Shown piece after piece: positions 26,601 to 41,600 of a DNA stretch of 64,000 nucleotides. The position numbers and the translations under genes are program-made. Source of the DNA: Spisula solida (Eukaryota > Mollusca > Bivalvia > Venerida > Mactridae); NCBI GenBank assembly GCA_947247005.1, contig OX365950.1, forward strand, positions 49,452,761 through 49,516,760, in the 5' to 3' direction. Each line of letters begins with the position of its first letter. Positions within the stretch are counted from its first letter, which is position 1. The notes below the pieces were generated by a model, which ran no database searches, was not told the DNA's origin, and was given only the letters and a program-made list of their open reading frames with translations.

Positions 26601-29600
26601 CTTTAAATTCCCCTCCAAATGCGACTTTCCCTGTCTGACGCTGCTTCGGTCCAAATCATGAATTCTAAGAATATCTCTCAGGACCGTTTTGATGGTTCTC
26701 CTCCGTATTTCTAAAATGGCAAAATATACATGTACCAAAGTTCAAGCAAGACAAATTATATGATTACTCATTATGTGCTTGAAAATTAAAGGTACTGGTT
26801 GAAATAATGATGAATATCTAGAGTGTGTAAGAGTTGCATTTATTATGAAACACCCTTGTACAAAGTTTGTTTATAAGAGTACTATATCCGTTAATCATGT
26901 CAAAATGTATAAAGTTCACAGTTATTTATTTTTACTATTAACTGCGTTATAAGATTATTTCTACATGTTTATCTTTACAAGCATATGCCTAGGTTTACAC
27001 ATGAGTTTCTTCTACAAAACATTCAATAGTACAATGTCCTTTGTTTAAGATATCACTTATCACACGTGAAGCCATTATAACACGGTCTGGTAAACAAGCA
27101 TGACAACGTATCTGTGCAATGCATGTAAACAACAAGTTACTGTATATTATATAGAGAATATTGAATGAGTGTTGATATATTATTTAATTCATTGAACACT
27201 TTTTACAAAATGATATGAAGCGAGGCTTCATGATCTTCATATTCGTTTTATTCAACTTGTTTCATGAATTCAATGATAAATTAACACAACTTTAATACAT
27301 CTACTATTCAAATACAAGTTTACAAGTTTATTTGCGACATATACGGCCACCGGCCCATGCACATTACAATACATATAAACAATATATACAAATATGTAGC
27401 AGTGAACAGGAGGAAAGTGGTATAGAATGTACGGAATAAAGAATAATGTAGTTAATATGAAATTTTATTGCATTGTTGTGAGTGCATGAGTTTGTGACTA
27501 AAATGGTTAATACTTGTTCAATTGTCTGACATTCCCAGCTGATCGTCCTTGTAACAATTGTGAAAACGTTGAGGAGGAGGAAATCCATTATTTATTTGAC
27601 GTTTTGAAATCAATCATTGTAGTCAGTAATTACGTCGTTTTTGTATTTGAAATTAATGCAAATCGATGAAATGAATATGATCTGGGTTGATTAGTTTCAC
27701 TACATCAGAATTGAAATCTTAAAACTTGATGAAACGTCGTTTTTTGTTGTTGTTGTTGTTGTTGAAGAATATTGACAGTTTTAATTCTATTCCAGGGATC
27801 GATTAGATTCAACAAAAATAAGAAGAAATATTTCGTGGCTTTGAAAAGTGGACTGCTGCGATACTACTATAATGAGGATGTAAGTTGGGTGATAATTGCT
27901 TTTTTTCGTCTGGATTAAACTATGCATAGGAGTGATAGAAGAAACTATATTAGTAGACTCCTGATTAGCAAGGTCATAGGTAAGGAACCACTAAATACAT
28001 AGGCTGCCCAAATGGTGATACACTTAAAGAGTCCTGAAAGAAACATTGGATTGACTGGAAATGGTGGTATGCATTGACAATTCCGCTTTAAAATCATGAC
28101 ATTGACTTTAAAGTCATTGTGAACATGTATTGGATGTAGTTAAACTGTTTAATCTTGAACATTTTGACATTTAGACCTACGTGAAAGTAGTAGAGTAGGG
28201 GTTAACCGGTCTGGAATCAATCCGCGCGATAGCGAAAATATGCTCGCTTGCTTTGATGAGTAAAATTTTTCTTAGAAGATACATGACCTCCCTTTTTTAT
28301 TGTACTATTTTGAAGCTTAAATATTAGATATTGAAGCTTATTGTTGAAATTTGAGGCCGTAACTTTATTGTCACTTTGCATTGAACTAAAGAACAAATCT
28401 ATATGGTGGTTCCTGACCTATAGTAGTCATCAACGAACCGACATAATATATTGTATTATTATACGTCACGTGATATCTCAATATATTTTCCCCATAGGCC
28501 TGTTTGGTGATATTTTGTTCGATCACATGGCAAAAACTAGGGTGAGCTATTTATAGAAATATGTACTAATTGAATCCGGAAAGCAATCTGCTAGAGAGTA
28601 TCCGTATGCTATTTATATAATTGTGTATATGTCACCTTGTAATTTTGTTCGGTTTAATAAATTAAATAACACATGGCTGCTTGCGTCACAGAAAATGGTA
28701 CCAACTCCTCAATAGTCTCGGCTTGTTATTATTTACTATCACCCTCGCAGCCTTGTCTTGTGTTATATATTTAAAATCATATGCACACACCCTTCACTGA
28801 TGACGATGCCAAAAATGATTTGATAGCATACTATTATAAAATTGTATTAAAAGTTTATTTTTCTGGCTCGTTCTCAACCAATATTAACGATGTGGCAGTT
28901 TTAATCGAACAAGATAAAACATATAAGACAAAAGCATATATGTTGTCTGTATCAATGTTTAGATAATCCAGATGATATATTACCTAGAATCTATGGCATT
29001 GGGTGTTTACATCTAAAGCTAAATAAACAAAATCTTACAATGTGATTCTCAAGAATTCTTATCAATATGTGTTTCATTAATTTCAGGACTTCGGAATAGA
29101 TTCACCTATTCATGAATTGAATGTTTCTGTTATTCGTGTGATAGAGATAGATAAACTTACTTTACAAATTGACAGTCCGCCATCACAAAGATTCATGTAT
29201 GTACACATTTACAAGTTATTAACTTATTTAAACTATATTTGTTCCGACATCACCAGAATTCCTAATGTTGTTCTTACGGACTTCACGGTTAGTTGAGATT
29301 TGAAAACAGTTGTCAAATTATGATTTTGATTATTAGTGTAATTGATATTCCTAAAAAATGAATTTGAGTTCGGGGTTACAAGGTTTGCTCTGTTTCCTCC
29401 TCAAGGAATGATGGAATAAAGGGATTGTAACATGTTGTAGAGCTTGTGTCACAATCGACCTGAAATAAATGTGCATGAACTAAAACATAAAGTATTGCTA
29501 CGACAATGTCCACATTTTTCATTTTATTTTGACATTTGCAGAAGTAGTAAATAAGCATTCTGCAGTTCTGATCCTGTTTGAAATTGAAAACTGTCTGGGA

Positions 29601-32600
29601 CAGTTATTCATTTTCCAGAAAATTGAATTTAAAATAATGATTTATAGTAATTCCAGTCATTATAACCTAGCTTATAGGAACCAAGTGGCATTCACCCCTC
29701 AAAAGTTCAGTCGACAGAAGCCTCGATATTTTCCCATGTGTTTTCCTATGTTTTACTAGGTTAGTTTACAAAATGCCTTTACTGAAATTTACAGATTACA
29801 TTTTGACACGACAGCAGATACAGTCTCATGGAAAACACAAATAGAAGATGCAATCGCTGACATACTAGGTGACGATGATGTAAGTAGATCATCACAAATA
29901 TAAATCAATCTATAAATCATTAAATCACGAGAGTTAAATTTTCGTCCATTTCGTAGTTGAGCTCGACAAAGAAATCTAATCCCTACGAATAATCGTTTAC
30001 TGAATAGTGAGCATGGGTTCTCTTTTCTGCGCATGTGTTATAATCCACTTATTTACTACCCCACGAAATCACATTTTACCAAAATCTACAAATTGCATAA
30101 CCTAAGACAGCAATTGAGTTTACAGTATTCCAATTACTTTACATCATGTATACCATACAATGAGATTAGTAAAAACTGTAACGTGCGTCTCATCAGCGTT
30201 AAAATGTAACTTCGGAAGATAATTATTGAAATCAGGAAAATAACAGATGAGAAAATGTGGTATCAGTGTTATATTGTCTTGTACTAATTAGTAACACGAG
30301 AAGCAGATGGGGGAGTGAATTTATACTAATGTGTTCCTTAATTGATGCCTAGTAGATTTTAAGTAAGGTATAAAGACAAACGGAAAGATACTTTTGTGTA
30401 CGAATGTTGCATGATATCATGTTTGTTCAAACATCGTTCAACGTTAGGAATTATTAAGGGTTTAAATAAGTATCACATTATCATGTGACCATAGTAATCT
30501 ACCTTTACCTTTGCTGTATACATACACTACCCAAAAGTTCTAACCCGCCACCATTATTATGTGTTATAATTTTGTTAATACTGCGCGTAGTCTCGTGAAA
30601 TTGTGCATACCAATACTTGAATACTACTTGAATTTAATTATTGATTCATTTTGGCAGATACACGGCCATGTTACTCGTAACAGGCGCGTTACGCAATGAA
30701 GTCTATTTTACAAAGTCACAATATATTTCACCCAAATTGTTCATGAACACGTGCATATTGCAACGCAACAAGCACGTGTTCATTAACATTAAGCACAACC
30801 AATGTCTGCCCTACAAGAAAAACAATAAACATGCAGAGATTGACGCAAAAGGAACTTGGATGAAGTGTAAGAATCTTACAACAAAATTTCACAAAGGCTA
30901 TTTCAATGAAATGTCAATTTTGCAAATTTTGCTTGAGTGTTGATCCAACATTTGAAGGTTCCTGTGAATGAAAAAACGAAAATAATCATCAAACGAAATA
31001 GAAAATCATGTTTGAAATAAAAAGCATAACAAAGGACTGCAACTTTATCCAAGCTGATGACATCCAGACAGGTCAACCGCGTTCTGTTTGTGCCAAATAC
31101 CACGTTTTTCGCGTAGAAAATCTTCACTAACATAATCAAAGCACTGAAAGTATTGTTGGGAGGCGATCTGGTTGCTGCTACTGAAGCTTAAACCGACTTT
31201 ACACGTTTAATGTTCGTTTTCTTACTGCCGATCTTGTCTTGAATGTCAAAAAAGGCATATGTGACTATATAGGCATGTTGGGTATCTAAATAATTGTTAA
31301 AAGGTGCATATTAATTTATATGTAATACGTGTATTGAATGCGTATATCAAAAGTGGCTTTACAATAATACTACGCGCCTATTTATCAGATTATACAGTAC
31401 CGTCTTGTAATCACTTCCCTCACAGCGTGAGACAGTCTATAGAAAGCGGCTAGCTAGTACAGCGACACCATATGATTGCATAACAGTACTTTGCAGGCCG
31501 TATACGATTCATTGATAAAACCATCACTTGACCGTAGTCTGAAGTTTCTAAAAATAGGTTTATACAGCCGGGACATTTGATGAACACGTCATTTTCGTAT
31601 TACGAAACAAGTTCGGTATCGGCCGGTATAGTGATTTTTTTGCAAAAATATCGATTGAACGAACAGTTTCACAATATTTTTTTATCTTAGAATAAATAAA
31701 TGTTGCTGTTTGGCTTAAATCAGTTAAAAAATTTGGAGAAACATATGTAGCAGTATTGGGAATGTTGACAGTTTCTTGAACTACTTGATGCGGATTCACA
31801 TAGCAGCCTAAAGGCGGTTAATTTTGTATTAAGAAATGGGCAATGGTAGTAATGAGGGGCTTAAACGCCTCCAAAAAACCGTACATGAACACGTGCTGTT
31901 TGAAGTACATGCATTACTCGTGTAAATCATGCTAGATTACGTAACAAGTCTAAAACGGTGATTTAGACCGCAAGTAGGCCAAAATAAACAAATTTTTAGC
32001 TTCATTGGATATTCATATGTCGTTATGTTAACAAATGTATTATTAAAAAATATATTAATAAAATAAAAAATGTCAACTAGGAATTCTGTTCATGGTGATT
32101 ATTGGTAATCTCATGAGTGTTCCTCTTGAGTCAATTTCAGTATTTTATGTCTTTCAAGATGAACAATCGTCAGTAATGCCAATTTTGTTCATTGGCGCGT
32201 GAATTCTGGTCCACATGCATTGCACGTGCAAAAATGCATTATTACGCAATACACTGATTGCACGGTCGACATAAACCAATACTCAGCTACAGCTTTTAAT
32301 CATGTATAGGTATGCGACATTTCAAGTGGATACATGCATTTTTTACAAAACGGGAATGAAATATAAACCGGCGGTTTAGCACTTTTGGGGAGTGTATGCT
32401 ACTTCCGGAAGGTTTTGCACTGTACGCTATTATGTACTTATGCATCAAATTTGTCATGTACTATTATGTAATGTACTTAGAATGTAATATATATATATGA
32501 TTGTAAACTTGTGTACGCATGGACATATATATGAAATAAACTGTTAAAACTGTAATAAAAAATAAGCAAATCAACATATTTGATTAATTTTGTCTTTTAT

Positions 32601-35600
32601 CTTAGGTGTACGATTTCGTGAAAATGACAGAGGGCAACAATGTTTGTGCAGACTGTGGAAGCAAAGGTACGTCATGTTTTGAAACTTACTTGTAAGAAGA
32701 AGTACATCACAGCTCTATTGATCATCGCCTAATATGAGGCGCGATGTTGAACTAAGAACGTTGAACCTCATGAATTTCGCTGTATCTTTTATATTTTAGC
32801 ACTGGCTACGGGATTCCATTTTGGAGGGTGGATGCGTTGCCATCCTTTCTGTATAATAAATGTATCGAGCGATTTTACATGGATCGACCACTATGATATC
32901 TTATGGGTAGAATTTCAAATTCATGTGCTTGAACTCAAGTTGCTAAATTAGTTGTATTATACAACTTTGAAAATTGTTGTTGAAGAGCGGTTATTGCCAA
33001 ATGGGGAACCACTCTGTACGGTAGGGTTACAACTGCTGCTAACTTATTGTAACAATATAAGTACCCATAGTAATAATACTATGGAAACAAACTATGCTAT
33101 TTAGTTTTATTTCAATAGATGATACAATTAAATTTTAAATTAAATAAATGGATATGTATAAAATGGATCTATTTTGTTTTGCACAATTCAACTACACGAC
33201 CGGCATGCAAGTCAAAATAAACCGTTTTATTTGAATTAATTCTGAATTATGCTAAATCACGAATCTGATCTTTACATTGATGATAAAGTAGTACATTTAA
33301 TATCTTAAACATTATTATTGTACTTATGTTTTTGATTTCAGATCCAAAATGGGCCTCGGTTAATCTTGGAATTGTGATTTGCATAAAATGCGCTGGTAAG
33401 GTTTTAAGTCATTATTTTCCTGACTGTAGTTATTCAAATTAAGAAACGAAAACATAATAAAAATGATGATTGCTCATGTAAAGCTACGTATGCATAGTTT
33501 TAACATGACGAATTGAATTACGTTTCATCAAAACATTATTATCTTATTCTTATGACACGATTTCTAGGGCCACACCGCAGTCTTGGTTCGCACATATCGA
33601 AAGTGAGATCGCTGCGTATGGACAACATCTTTAGAAAAAACGGCGACCTTTTAAAGGTGAATAATAACATTATCATTACCATCACTGTCATAGTTTTCAG
33701 AACTTTGGTAGTTTGAATACTGTTGTTATAAAAATAACACAGATACAGACTTCAAAACCATTACGTCTTTTTCCATTTCTATTCTCTTCATTAATTGACA
33801 CTCCTTTGTTCCAATGTCTACCTTTTTTACTCACCTTCCTTTACTCAATATTTTCTTCTCTATCACCATGGCATTGACCTTTTACTATATACGTCTTTGC
33901 ATCAACATTTTACCTATTATATAGTGAATTGATGATTATATTATTTTTGACCAGCCCAATAATTGATGCTGATTGTATTTCTTATCTATAAACCAATATT
34001 CCTTACTTAAATACATAATTGGCGAACTACGTTACTAAAGGAAATATCCCCTAAGAAAACATTCCACCTTGAGACCGAATATTAGTCAATATCACTGAGC
34101 AGTACCCAATATATAGAGGATATTTGTTGATTTTGGTGTACGATCGAATTTTATTTCACCGAGTGATCACAGAAAATCAATATTTTCACGAGTGGCGTTG
34201 CCATTTTATGTGACCACGCGTGAAATAAAATTGATCTTACACTAAAAATCAACAAATTTTCTGTTTATTACATGCCTCAATTTCTCTTAAAAAGGTACCG
34301 TAATTGGCTTAATTGGAAAACTTACATTGAAATTGAAACGTCACGACGTCATGATGACGTCACACATATTTTAAAGCCCGGCGTACCTAACGTTACGTTT
34401 CGTTTTCTAAATGATACTGGTACCAGCTTCTAAAACAGTGAAAATAACAAAAGATAATTTTACTGTTATTTTCACTGTTATTTTCACTGAAAACTCTCTA
34501 TAATCCACAGATAGCAAATAATAAAAGAATGTAAATAGTTCATGTATCAAATTAAGCAATTCGAGCCAATGCTGTTATTTAGAGGTTATGTTGTGGTCAT
34601 CACTAAATGTTGTTTGAGGTACATGTTTGTCATAATTAATGTTTTTTTATTCAGTTGCTGTCAGTAATCGGAAACAACCGATCTCGTCAATTCTGGTATC
34701 ACTCAGATAAAGCACGTACCATAGATGATAAAACTCCTGATGTTATAAGACAGAAACACATCGAGGAAGTATATAAAGACAGGAAATTTGTTGAGAATAA
34801 AACAACATCACCAGATGAATTAAATAAGGTATAGTAAAAGCATGTGATGGTAATCACTGGAAATAACCTGCCATCTTTCTTGTGCACGTAAATCTAATAA
34901 ACCCAAATAAGATACTATTATTGTTTATAAAATACACCGATTGTTAACAATTAAATGGCTGTCTAGGACAGGTAAGCCTGTTCATCTACTGTAAAATCAC
35001 ATATTTTCATGGGTATTAAATTTCGTAGATTTTGATAAAAAATACATGTTCGTGGATGGTAAATTTGTGGATTACAAAAACATGGATGGGTTAACACATG
35101 TTCTGTGTTTGGAGGTCGAATTATCGTAGGGATTATGTTTCGTGATCGACTTTAACATCGAAAATATATATTGTACTATAAGCAACATTTTTGTAAGAAA
35201 TGCATTTATCTATATCAGGAATTGTTCAGAGCGGTACAAAGTAAGGATATTATGAAGACAATGGCGGCTTTGTTTTCCGGAGCAGACGTAAGTATGTTAT
35301 TAATCTTATTTTATTTAGTCTTATTTTATTTAATCTTATTTATTTAATTTTAATTTTATAAGAGGCTAACGATATTTTACAAACATTATGCAGGGTTTCT
35401 AACCGATATGTTTTCGCTCGTATATAGTCATAAAGTAGTACAGTATCACACAGACAATCCAAAGACACACATAAAAAATCTACATCGCCTAGCCTACCAT
35501 AAGCTGTCATTAGCGTACTCCAATCCATTGCGTTCTTATAGCGAATCCGGTTTGTTTTTACATGTTTGTTAATAATTATCGGGACTGGCCTTTATATAAT

Positions 35601-38600
35601 TACTTATTGTGGCCAGCTTAATGAGGTCATAATGTTATAGACACCTTGCATGAAGGATACAAACTTATTTCTAATACCTTGTCATAATGTTTAAATCACG
35701 AGTAATCATCATGGCAATATACTATTGTCTTTCAGATTCACTACAGAAGTGACGATAGTGCTGAAACCGGTATGTATCAATACCCCTTGAGATGTCTGGA
35801 GTTATTAAATAGAATATTTTATAAACGTACTAAAATGCACATGAGTATAATGCAGATCATTGGCACACGGTTTGGTATTTCGTTATTTTAACGAAATTAT
35901 GTTTATCGAAACGGAATAGGCTATATATTCAGTTTTATGAAATTGCTCTAGATAATTTAAAGGTGGTGAAAAGCACATAAAATATCCGTATTCATGTAAT
36001 AATAATAAAGGCTTTATTTAAGGAGGAAATACAGTATACCCAATGAAAGGGAAGCTACTCGAACAAATGGGAAACATGATTCCAACAGAGTTTCTTCATA
36101 ACTAACACCTGACCGTGTTTTGATACAACCGTTTGAATTATAACATTTAACATGTACTATTTTACTTGACTCGGTGAAAACATCTAACATTCAATAAGAC
36201 CAATGATAGTTCAGTAATACATGCACGACCACTGTTAGTCTTGTCTACAGCTATATCGGTACTTTATTCTCAGTGACAGAATTAGCAGAGGAATCAGGCA
36301 ATACTGTATTAAAGGTATGTTTAATAATTACCTTAGTTTTATGACTATTTGTAGCTAAATCTAGGTCTTTCAGCCTTTAGACAGCTGGGAATTTTGCTTT
36401 CGGTGGCAAAGTTCGTTTTTCTCGTTTAGTTTATGTTGGGCATTGTGCCGTGATGTTTTTCATGTTTTCTGTTCTCGGCTGTTTAGGTTGATGGCTGCCA
36501 TCTTTGACCGATTATCTATTATCTTCTTTTAAGAGTTAACGCTTGCACGTCATGTAATGCACGTTAAACTCGTTACAATAAAGCAGTTCCTATTTACATG
36601 ATCAATTCAGCTTACGAGACATCAAATCAAATATTTATATTGAATTGTAATCAAAAGCGTGTATATAAATTTTCTTACCAATAATTTTCACAATTCATGC
36701 TATTGCAGCAAACTGTGTCTCGAGATTTTGATTTTAAATTAGATATAACTATATTACTAAATGCTTAATAATGTTACTTTCAATGATTTCAGTTATTCCT
36801 GGATTTGAATATTAACACAGGTTTGTAATAGTTTGTTCTTTCATTTGTACTTCATTGTTGAGTGGAAACATTATAAACAAATGACAAAACGAATGTACTA
36901 CGTATACCTATATTGTGATTGCAAGTTTTCAATTCATATATTAGACATATATTGTTACTTTGTATATAAATCATCATTGAGAACTATAATAGTAGACGGC
37001 ATAACATTATGTATAATGCTTAGTTTGCTGTAGGTACTTTTTTCAAGAATTAAAATTTAAAATTATGTATTGGCGTCATAATGTATTTTACAGATTTCCG
37101 TGGGTCAGTAGGGGAAGTTTTAAAAGAGAACGTAAGTTGTACACTTTTTTATTGAAATACGACGCCTTAATCCGTAATGTCATTATAAGCCTTTGTTTCT
37201 TAAAATTGAATACATAACAAAAGATAAATAGCTAGCTATCTGTTTTATAAAGTCTGTGTGCATTATTTTATGTAATGCATCCTATCTTGTTTACTTTAAT
37301 TCGAATATGTGGGTGAGGGCATACGTATATCGTGCCATAGTATCATGTTATTTATTCTAGGAGAACCATACTGGCAAGAAGTCATCTTTATATTACGAAG
37401 GTTACTTGGAAAAGACCGGTCCAAATTTGAAAGGTAAAACAATTCAGTTCTCTTCAATCTAGATCCCAGTACATATTTGATTTCTTTAATTTTCCAATAT
37501 ACCGTACATTAATGTACGACAATCTGTACATGTATGTACGGCAATAAACAATACCACTGGTAACAGGAAGAATTTACCAAGTAGAGTTATATATAGTTAA
37601 ATCTGTTCGTTAGAATTTATGATGATAACTAGTTTGTGCGTTCAGTCAGAACAACATTGTCCATGTGCACTAAATGTTTTAAGTTAACATCATCTTCATT
37701 AAAGTTTGTGTCAGTCGAAGTTATAACTAATTATTGATAGAAAACTAATTTATTGGCATGTAGGCCTACTTAAATGCATTTCAAAGTTTATCGAATCGTT
37801 GTTTGTTTCTTACATTTAAGGGTACCTGAAGCGATGGTGTGTTTTGCATTATGGGTCAATCACTTATTACGTTGACAAAAATGTATGTATCCAAACATTA
37901 TTTGATCATAACATGCATTTCAAGAAATATATTGCATTCCTCTAAATATTTTAGAAATGTTCATTGTCGAATTTAGATTTACTCTCATAAAAACTGTCAG
38001 GGTTATGCAGTGGCATTTCTACCATGTTTATTCGTATTCTGTTATTTTTCTTTGTGTATTCATTTTGTTCCTTTCGTGATTTCCCTGTCCGATTTGCTGT
38101 TATCTGTTTTATCCATATTAAATATTTCCATTGTAATTCGTACACTAATCAAATACTCCTGCAAATTCACTATATTGAAAATGAAACATCATTTCAGAAA
38201 CCTGTTGGAAAGGGGTGTGTCGATTTATCTACTGCAACGAGTGTATCAGCAGTGATAGGAAATAGGTAAACTTTGAATACTACTATAATTCCCTAGTTAT
38301 AAATGCATGTTTTTCTTACATTTTAAAATGTTCATCGCATTACTTATTATGATGAGCTATATTGGAATCTAATGTTGAAAGCAACTTATTATACGCGTCA
38401 TTCCTATGAGGTTTTTTTTCTATAACTAAAATATTTTATTTTTTCCGCAGAGAACATAGTTTCGACATAGGTACGACGGCAAAAGGTCGTGTTTACAGAT
38501 TTGCGGCTGCCGACAGAGAGACCATGCAACGATGGATAACATTATTGTCAAAGGTCAATAAGGCTCAACTTTGAATAATGCAAAAATGTGTTTAGATGTA

Positions 38601-41600
38601 AAGAAAAAATGAATTTCTACATCAACTGTGTAGCAATACCACGTGATTTTTAACTACAGTTCCAAGTAGAAATGTGTAACCATTGGAACACAAATATAGC
38701 CATAAGTATTTTATTTCTTCATCGATTTCAATAAAATATACGCCATGCTAAGGGGAAAATGATTTGCTTTCTATGAAATATAAGGTCCTTTTCAGATGTG
38801 CCGTTTTGTCCAACGCCCAGTGAAACCAAGGAAAATACAGGTTTTACAGGGTACTGGAAAAACCGTCAACTTGGTTTTGTTAATGTACGGTCTTGTGTTC
38901 TTGCTCCTTTGCACTCTGCTGCTTCTGCTGAGTGTTTCTTTTACTGTGTACATGTAATTGAATATCGTCGTTTGGGTATTTTATTAGGTGGAGTCATAGT
39001 TTATTATCCTTGTCAATAGGTGTGCCTGGGTAGAGTGGATCCCAGAACACACCTTATACATTCTGAATTAGTATAAGTTTGGATTAGTAAACAAGGCAAT
39101 ATAATAAATATAAATGTAGAAGAGGTCACGAGAACAAACTACGTAATTGTAGTATAAAAAAAACTAATATTAGATATATAAGATGATAATCTAAGCTGTA
39201 ATTAAATTTATTAAATACTTATAACTATTGCGTTAATATTATGTTATCACTGGACAGGTTTTGGGTGCGGACAGCCAGGATGTATTTGACGAGGTTAGCA
39301 TGACTGGACATTTCTACTGCAAATTGCATAATACATCAGACTGGTGGAAGGTGTGGCTAGTCTTGCAAGGGAACCAGTTGTTCCTGAGATGTTTGGTAAG
39401 TAGGGTAATGAAATGCATATAAGGCCAGGGGTGGTATTCAATATTGATCTTACATGACTTAAGGATAAGGACTACCAATCGGATCACACCATATTAAACT
39501 ATTGGTCAGTAGCAGGCGATATAATGGGCTACACTTATTCTCCAATTAAATAAGATCGATATTGATACCACCCCAGAATAATTAAACTCCTTGGTTATAC
39601 TTCCGTCTTCTACGTATCATTCATGTCTCTCTTTTTTAGAATACAGCAATTCAATTATAATGATATAATGGCATGACCTTAAACTGTATTCCTTGGCTTT
39701 CCATGCGCTGTTGCTTCCGTAAGACACGTTATTACTGGTTGGACTATAAAAATCGTGTTAAGTCAGATGTCCACCGTGTATGTTTGAATTCACGTGATTC
39801 CAATGGAAACAAACAAACAATCAAATATACAGTGTGCATGCTGAGTGCTACCTATGATAAGTAAAATTATTCTTCGTGAACCAACTATACTGTATGCCGT
39901 TATTTTTAACAACCGTGCAATAAACAACACTAAATAAATCCATGACCATTTGATAGATTACTCGGATATAGAGGATCTATCTTGAGTTGTCAATTGATAC
40001 AGACTTATATTGAACGAGTTCTGGAAATTTTATTAAGCGAGCCTCTAGTGTAGTATAAAACTATACGTACTCGCAAAACTAACTAAGAAACAAGGAAACT
40101 CATGTGATAAATGTCGATATTATATTATGTAATGAAATGTTGCATCGTTATTTCATATTTACAGGATAAAGAAAGGGTAGAAGTCGTAGATATCTCACAG
40201 AAGATTCAATGTTTCCAGTGTAATGTGGGGAAACATGTGGGTATGTGAAATAGAAATATATAAAAAAAAAATATCTAAATGCGTTTATATTACGATTATT
40301 CGCATCCCTATTCTACTGTACAATTTAAATGTAATCACCGGTGTGTATCTAGTATTACATTAAATTAAAGACATTAACAATTCAACACTAATCAGTATAT
40401 CAGTTTATTCATTTCCCATACTGGCCTAATATAAAGCAAATATTTAACCAACGAATAAAAACAGTTTTATCAACACTTTCTGTGCCGCTTGTGTCTCCAG
40501 AGTATGTTATATGTGTTCATTTAACTGTAACAGAATATATATCAACACAATATGTGACATTAATTCATGACTAAATATAACACATTTTGATGTCTGTGTA
40601 TTTCTATTGGCTGGAAGAACGTTTGAGATTATTGTGAAGGACACTGATAGAAAGCCTGAGTATAGGGTAGATCTATGTTTCTTGTTTAGTCATGAACTAA
40701 TGTCACAAAGTATGTTTATTGTTCAGCCACCATTTTTGGGGGGAAATTAAGTCTGTATGCCCTTTTAAGTATGTATTTTTGTTTATTTCTTTACGACAGA
40801 GAAAGCAGACAACAACACAGTGATGAGCAATAACTATCGAGTGGAAATCGTTCCTGCAGACATGTAACTATTTTTATAAGCGTTTATGTTATAAAGTTCG
40901 TGTGTATCCGTCAATATTTAACTGAACTATATATAAAAGGGCTACTTATCTTCAAATATGGTGTTCGGCTGTATCTGTTGAGTGTAGCCTTCCCTGTTCG
41001 ATTATTCATTTTTTACGTGTGATAGACACCTCAACGACTCAAAAAGCCATCGGTTCCGGGATAGGATCTGTGTAAATTCTACTTCTGATATCTATTGAAA
41101 CTATTTGTTGGTGCTAGCATTAGCAGATGTGTAAATAAAATAATCAAATGTATGTATGATATCGACTTCGAAATCATAGAAATCCAACAGTGTACAAAAA
41201 TCGAACCGAAGAATGTCTGTACATATTTAGCTACATTTGTGTCAAGAAAACATATATATATATATAAACCTGTTAAATACAATCGACATTTAGATTCGGG
41301 AATTTGTCTGTTTATTGTGCCAGAAATAAATCTGGGTGCAACCAAGCAAGTATCTTCCAGACATATCCCTATGATTCGTCAACATAAAAAAGGATAATAT
41401 GCATGGACAACTCGTAGCATGTTTAAAGTAGTATGTATGCATCATAAATTACTACACTGAGTACATAAACAGACTCATATGTTACATTTTCTCCATTAAA
41501 ACATTAATTTATTACATAATGTATTTTAGGTCGGCAATCACCAGCATTCAAGGAATTGTGATAAAAGACACAAAGAAGTTGTATTCTCTAATACAGCAGA

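Noticed and set aside
30641..30943. 100-codon open frame as transposase
   Set aside because: Lies within the TIR-bounded element but shows no DDE-type or helix-turn-helix motif that I can recognise.
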